DNA from: a bacterium
Lineage (GTDB): Bacteria; Bacteroidota; Ignavibacteria; Kapaibacteriales; UBA2268
Assembly: GCA_030426865.1 (NCBI GenBank)
Contig: JAUHXN010000106.1
Coordinates: 1-8,938 of the forward strand
Direction: 5' to 3'
DNA length: 8,938 bases
Part shown: piece after piece, positions 7,508 through 8,938 of the stretch
Layout of the letters: each line of letters starts with the position of its first letter
Numbering within the stretch: the stretch's first letter is position 1
The notes under the pieces: model-generated
What the model was told of the DNA's origin: nothing
The model's input: the letters and a program-made list of their open reading frames with translations, nothing else
Databases searched by the model: none
Program-made: the position numbers and the translations under genes

Positions 7508-8107
7508 CTATTTACTTATATCTTTTATATATGGTTTTAGTGTGCTAATTATCATTTTTCTTGCTCGCATAACTCGGATTTTTGCCGTTGGTATTGCGAT
7601 TGATTCTATTTCAGCTATTTCTCGGTACTTCATTCCCTCGAATTCTTTGAGCATAAAAGCTCTTCTATATTTGTCTTTCAAAAACTCCGTTGACATTATG
7701 ATTAACTCTAAAAGCTCTTTATTCTCGTATCCACTCGAGCTATCGGCAGCTATATCATAGTCTCCTAGAGGAGTGTTACGATTCTCTTTTCGCTTATTGT
7801 TAAGACATAAATTTCTTGCTACTTTTATCAAAAATCCAGGTACATTTGGAAAATCATTACCTTTCTTTATTGTATTATAGAAACTAATGAAAGTTTCTTG
7901 TACCAAATCTTCAGTTAACACTTCATCACGAACTATCGTTATAATATACGCACGTAACATAGACTCATAGCGGTCATATAGCTCACTAAAAGCTAATTCC
8001 TCTTCTTGTTTGGTTCCACTCATTAGTGTAATCAAATCTAAGTCGTTATGTTGTTTTATATTCCTAATCATAATCCGCATTATGTCACTGTCTAAACTTA
8101 ATAACAC
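7508..8107 (-). CDS. ECF-type RNA polymerase sigma factor
   Basis: This is a two-domain sigma-70 family protein of the ECF group. Region 2 lies at about residues 39-107 (AFSELYDRYESMLRAYI, then DEVLTEDLVQETFISFY for the core-binding and -10 contacts, then GFLIKVARNLCLNNKRK). Region 4 lies at about 138-189 (DKYRRAFMLKEFEGMKYREIAEI, then the recognition helix IPTAKIRVMRARKMI). Region 3 is absent, as expected. The 199-residue length is normal. The ATG at 8107 makes the pre-region-2 leader longer than usual. ATGs at residues 10 and 13 (8080 and 8071) are alternative starts, and none has a good ribosome site. It is the first gene of a minus-strand operon with the anti-sigma-like gene immediately after it, the usual order for ECF pairs. 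It probably directs transcription of envelope-related genes, perhaps sppA and the divergent barrel gene; autoregulation is not clearly shown by the sequence. Confidence 0.95.
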   Translation of the reverse strand: MLLSLDSDIMRIMIRNIKQHNDLDLITLMSGTKQEEELAFSELYDRYESMLRAYIITIVRDEVLTEDLVQETFISFYNTIKKGNDFPNVPGFLIKVARNLCLNNKRKENRNTPLGDYDIAADSSSGYENKELLELIIMSTEFLKDKYRRAFMLKEFEGMKYREIAEIESIAIPTAKIRVMRARKMIISTLKPYIKDISK

Positions 8108-8170
8108 ATAAACCCCAAAAAGGGAACAGAAATTGTTAAATTTATTTTAATTAATCTGTGGAATCGGAGT

Positions 8171-8180
8171 AATATACGAA
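8171..8180 (-). promoter_or_regulatory. Candidate -10 region of the sigma operon
   Basis: The minus strand reads TTCGTATATT, the same 10-mer as in front of the 505-1233 lipoprotein gene, ending 63 bases before the ATG at 8107. No AAC-type ECF -35 box lies 16-17 bases upstream, where the sequence is CGATTA/TCGATT. So whether the sigma factor drives its own operon cannot be read from the sequence. Two direct repeats lie immediately upstream (8179-8200). Confidence 0.35.
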
Positions 8181-8200
8181 TAATCGTACAGTAATAATCG
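8179..8200. repeat. Direct repeat AATAATCG upstream of the sigma operon
   Basis: AATAATCG occurs at 8179-8186 and again at 8193-8200, a 14-base period, followed by the partly matching ATAATTC. On the minus strand the copies (CGATTATT) sit directly upstream of the candidate -10 box, where an activator or a -35 element would be expected. The second copy also contains part of an ATCGAT palindrome. A chance origin in AT-rich DNA is possible. Confidence 0.3.
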
Positions 8201-8233
8201 ATAATTCAAACATATAGTAATTAGTTTAAAACC

Positions 8234-8261
8234 GGAAACATTTTTTTTATTACATACGTAT
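8234..8261 (+). promoter_or_regulatory. Candidate ECF-type promoter of the divergent barrel gene (GGAAAC-N17-CGTATT)
   Basis: GGAAAC at 8234-8239 is followed after 17 bases by CGTAT at 8257-8261, and the ATG of the barrel gene is 62 bases further on. GGAA(C)-N16/17-CGT is the common layout of ECF promoters. The -10 part lies in ATACGTAT, an octamer also present at the -10 of sppA (3349-3356). This makes the two genes candidates for the same regulon. Confidence 0.45.
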
Positions 8262-8263
8262 TC

Positions 8264-8290
8264 AATGAAAATCAAATGTTTTTCATTTGA
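8264..8290 (+). promoter_or_regulatory. Two mutually exclusive hairpins in the 5' leader of the barrel gene
   Basis: AATGAAAA (8264-8271) can pair with TTTTCATT (8280-8287), an 8-bp stem with an eight-base loop. TCAAATG (8272-8278) can pair with CATTTGA (8284-8290), a 7-bp stem with a five-base loop. The two share bases, so only one can form. They lie just after the candidate -10 box, at the very start of the transcript. Both are AT-rich and weak, and no regulatory ligand is implied. Confidence 0.25.
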
Positions 8291-8323
8291 GAATAATACA
8301 ATTCATCAAACTCAACAGGAAAT

Positions 8324-8845
8324 ATGAAAGCTTTATTTACATTTTTTTTCGTTATTACAATTGGTACAATTTCTCTTCAAGCTCAAACTAAAGATACAGT
8401 ATATATGATTACTAGAGATACTGTTTACCTCCAACAAAAAACAAAGTTTCCGCCTATTAAAGCCGAGTTAGGTGTTGTGGTTGGGACTCCTTCTGGGGTT
8501 AATCTAACTAGTGCAATTCATGCAAATGATTTTATATTCAGATTGACTGGAATGTATTTACCTACAATTTATGGTCTTCAAGCAGATTTCGGCTACAAAT
8601 TCTCGGAATCAGATGAGACCTATCATGCTATTACATTAGCGGGAGGTGTATCTAGATTCGAAACCTCCAATGATTATGACTACTACTATCACTATCAACT
8701 ATATGATTATTGGGATTATGTTGGTCTTAATTATATGTTAAATACCCGAGGATTTCTTTTTGCCATTGGACTGTCTGCAGGTAGCGGTACTTTCCCTAGC
8801 CCTCAATTACTAATACAAGTTGGTTACTCATATCAATTTAGATAA
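8324..8845 (+). CDS. Small predicted outer-membrane beta-barrel protein, 173 residues
   Basis: Residues 1-21 are a signal peptide (MKALFTFFFVITIGTISLQA, then QT), with cleavage probably near residue 20 or 21. The mature protein begins with two short DTVY repeats (residues 24-27 and 32-35). It then shows alternating hydrophobic/polar strands (AELGVVVGTPSGVNL, FIFRLTGMYLP, GLQADFGYKF, HAITLAGGVSRF, FLFAIGLSAG, LLIQVGYSYQF) typical of a small barrel of about eight strands. Aromatic residues near the end (YSYQFR) fit an outer-membrane assembly signal. Residues 118-132 are a tyrosine/aspartate-rich stretch (YDYYYHYQLYDYWDY), probably an exposed loop. An AGGA site about five bases upstream supports the start. 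The gene is divergent from the sigma gene across a 216-base region and has an ECF-like promoter, so it may be a regulon member. The specific function is unknown. Confidence 0.85.
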   Translation: MKALFTFFFVITIGTISLQAQTKDTVYMITRDTVYLQQKTKFPPIKAELGVVVGTPSGVNLTSAIHANDFIFRLTGMYLPTIYGLQADFGYKFSESDETYHAITLAGGVSRFETSNDYDYYYHYQLYDYWDYVGLNYMLNTRGFLFAIGLSAGSGTFPSPQLLIQVGYSYQFR

Positions 8846-8870
8846 AGAACTAAAACAGTTTAATTCGTCA

Positions 8871-8938
8871 TCAATTAATTTTGATAAATTTTACGATTCT
8901 ATTTCCCATTCTAACAAAGTAAATAGAAGGTGATAGGC
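8871..8938 (-). CDS. C-terminal end of an exported protein with a type IX secretion-like sorting tail (runs off right edge)
   Basis: Reading leftward from the right edge, one minus frame gives 21 codons and a TGA stop at 8871-8873. The final residues are IYFVRMGNRIVKFIKIN. This fits the last strand pair of the type A sorting domain of type IX secretion substrates, whose typical ending is G-x-Y-F-V-R-x-G followed by K-x-x-K-x. The gene converges on the barrel gene with 25 bases between stops. Only the tail is in the window, so its identity and length are unknown. Another frame is open for 15 codons but has no such match. Confidence 0.6.
   Translation of the reverse strand, partial: LSPSIYFVRMGNRIVKFIKIN

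Noticed and set aside
7108..7548. Plus-strand open frame of 146 codons opposite the anti-sigma gene
   Set aside because: It is the antisense shadow of the Gly/Ala-rich region. The minus-strand gene has domains, a ribosome site and operon context; this frame has none.
8846..8890. Possible terminator between the convergent genes (ATCAA/TTGAT and AACT/AGTT stems)
   Set aside because: The stems are only 4-5 A/T pairs with no proper T tract, much weaker than the two terminators called elsewhere, and one lies inside the right-edge coding tail.
8891..8938. Alternative minus-strand reading frame at the right edge (15 codons ending in TAA)
   Set aside because: Its sequence matches no known protein tail, while the neighbouring frame gives a recognisable sorting-domain ending.

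Overview
The window comes from an AT-rich genome (by eye about one third G+C) that looks like the Bacteroidota / FCB group. The clues are several short lipoproteins with Bacteroidota-type lipoboxes, a C-terminal fragment at the right edge resembling a type IX secretion sorting tail, outer-membrane beta-barrel proteins, and a sigma/anti-sigma pair whose anti-sigma carries its own barrel. Five starts have a Shine-Dalgarno-like purine site (GAGG, AGGT, AAAGGT, GAGGT, AGGA). This fits a deep branch such as Ignavibacteria or Kapabacteria better than a typical Bacteroidia, but the assignment is an inference.

Layout, left to right. Positions 1-459 (minus) are the N-terminal part of an exported protein. 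Just upstream of it is a 242-residue lipoprotein (505-1233, minus), probably co-transcribed. A strong terminator (1302-1336) then closes the sppA gene (1360-3303, minus), which encodes a full-length 67K-type signal peptide peptidase with both catalytic residues. A second strong terminator (3441-3484) closes a tight four-gene minus-strand operon read from 8107 to 3509: an ECF sigma factor, a 428-residue anti-sigma-like protein, a lipoprotein with three PrcB-like repeats, and a lipoprotein with two META (HslJ-like) domains. The last three genes overlap by 1 and 4 bases. Divergent from the sigma gene is a small predicted outer-membrane barrel gene (8324-8845, plus). It converges on the last codons of an exported protein entering from the right edge (8871-8938, minus).

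The most interesting element is the protein at 6204-7490. It has a zinc-less anti-sigma-like N-terminus, a hydrophobic membrane region, a long periplasmic coiled coil and a C-terminal barrel ending in phenylalanine. This would let one polypeptide link the cytoplasmic sigma factor to the outer membrane. It resembles in plan the dual membrane-spanning anti-sigma factors described in Bacteroides thetaiotaomicron, with a coiled coil as the linker and two lipoproteins as operon partners.

Two genes outside the operon, sppA and the divergent barrel gene, each have a GAAAC box 16 or 17 bases before a CGTAT box. This is a classic ECF promoter layout, and the sppA one matches the TGAAAC-N16-CGTA form known for Bacillus sigma W. 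The working model is an envelope-stress regulon: the barrel or its lipoproteins sense the outer membrane, the sigma factor is released, and sppA and the small barrel gene are among the targets.
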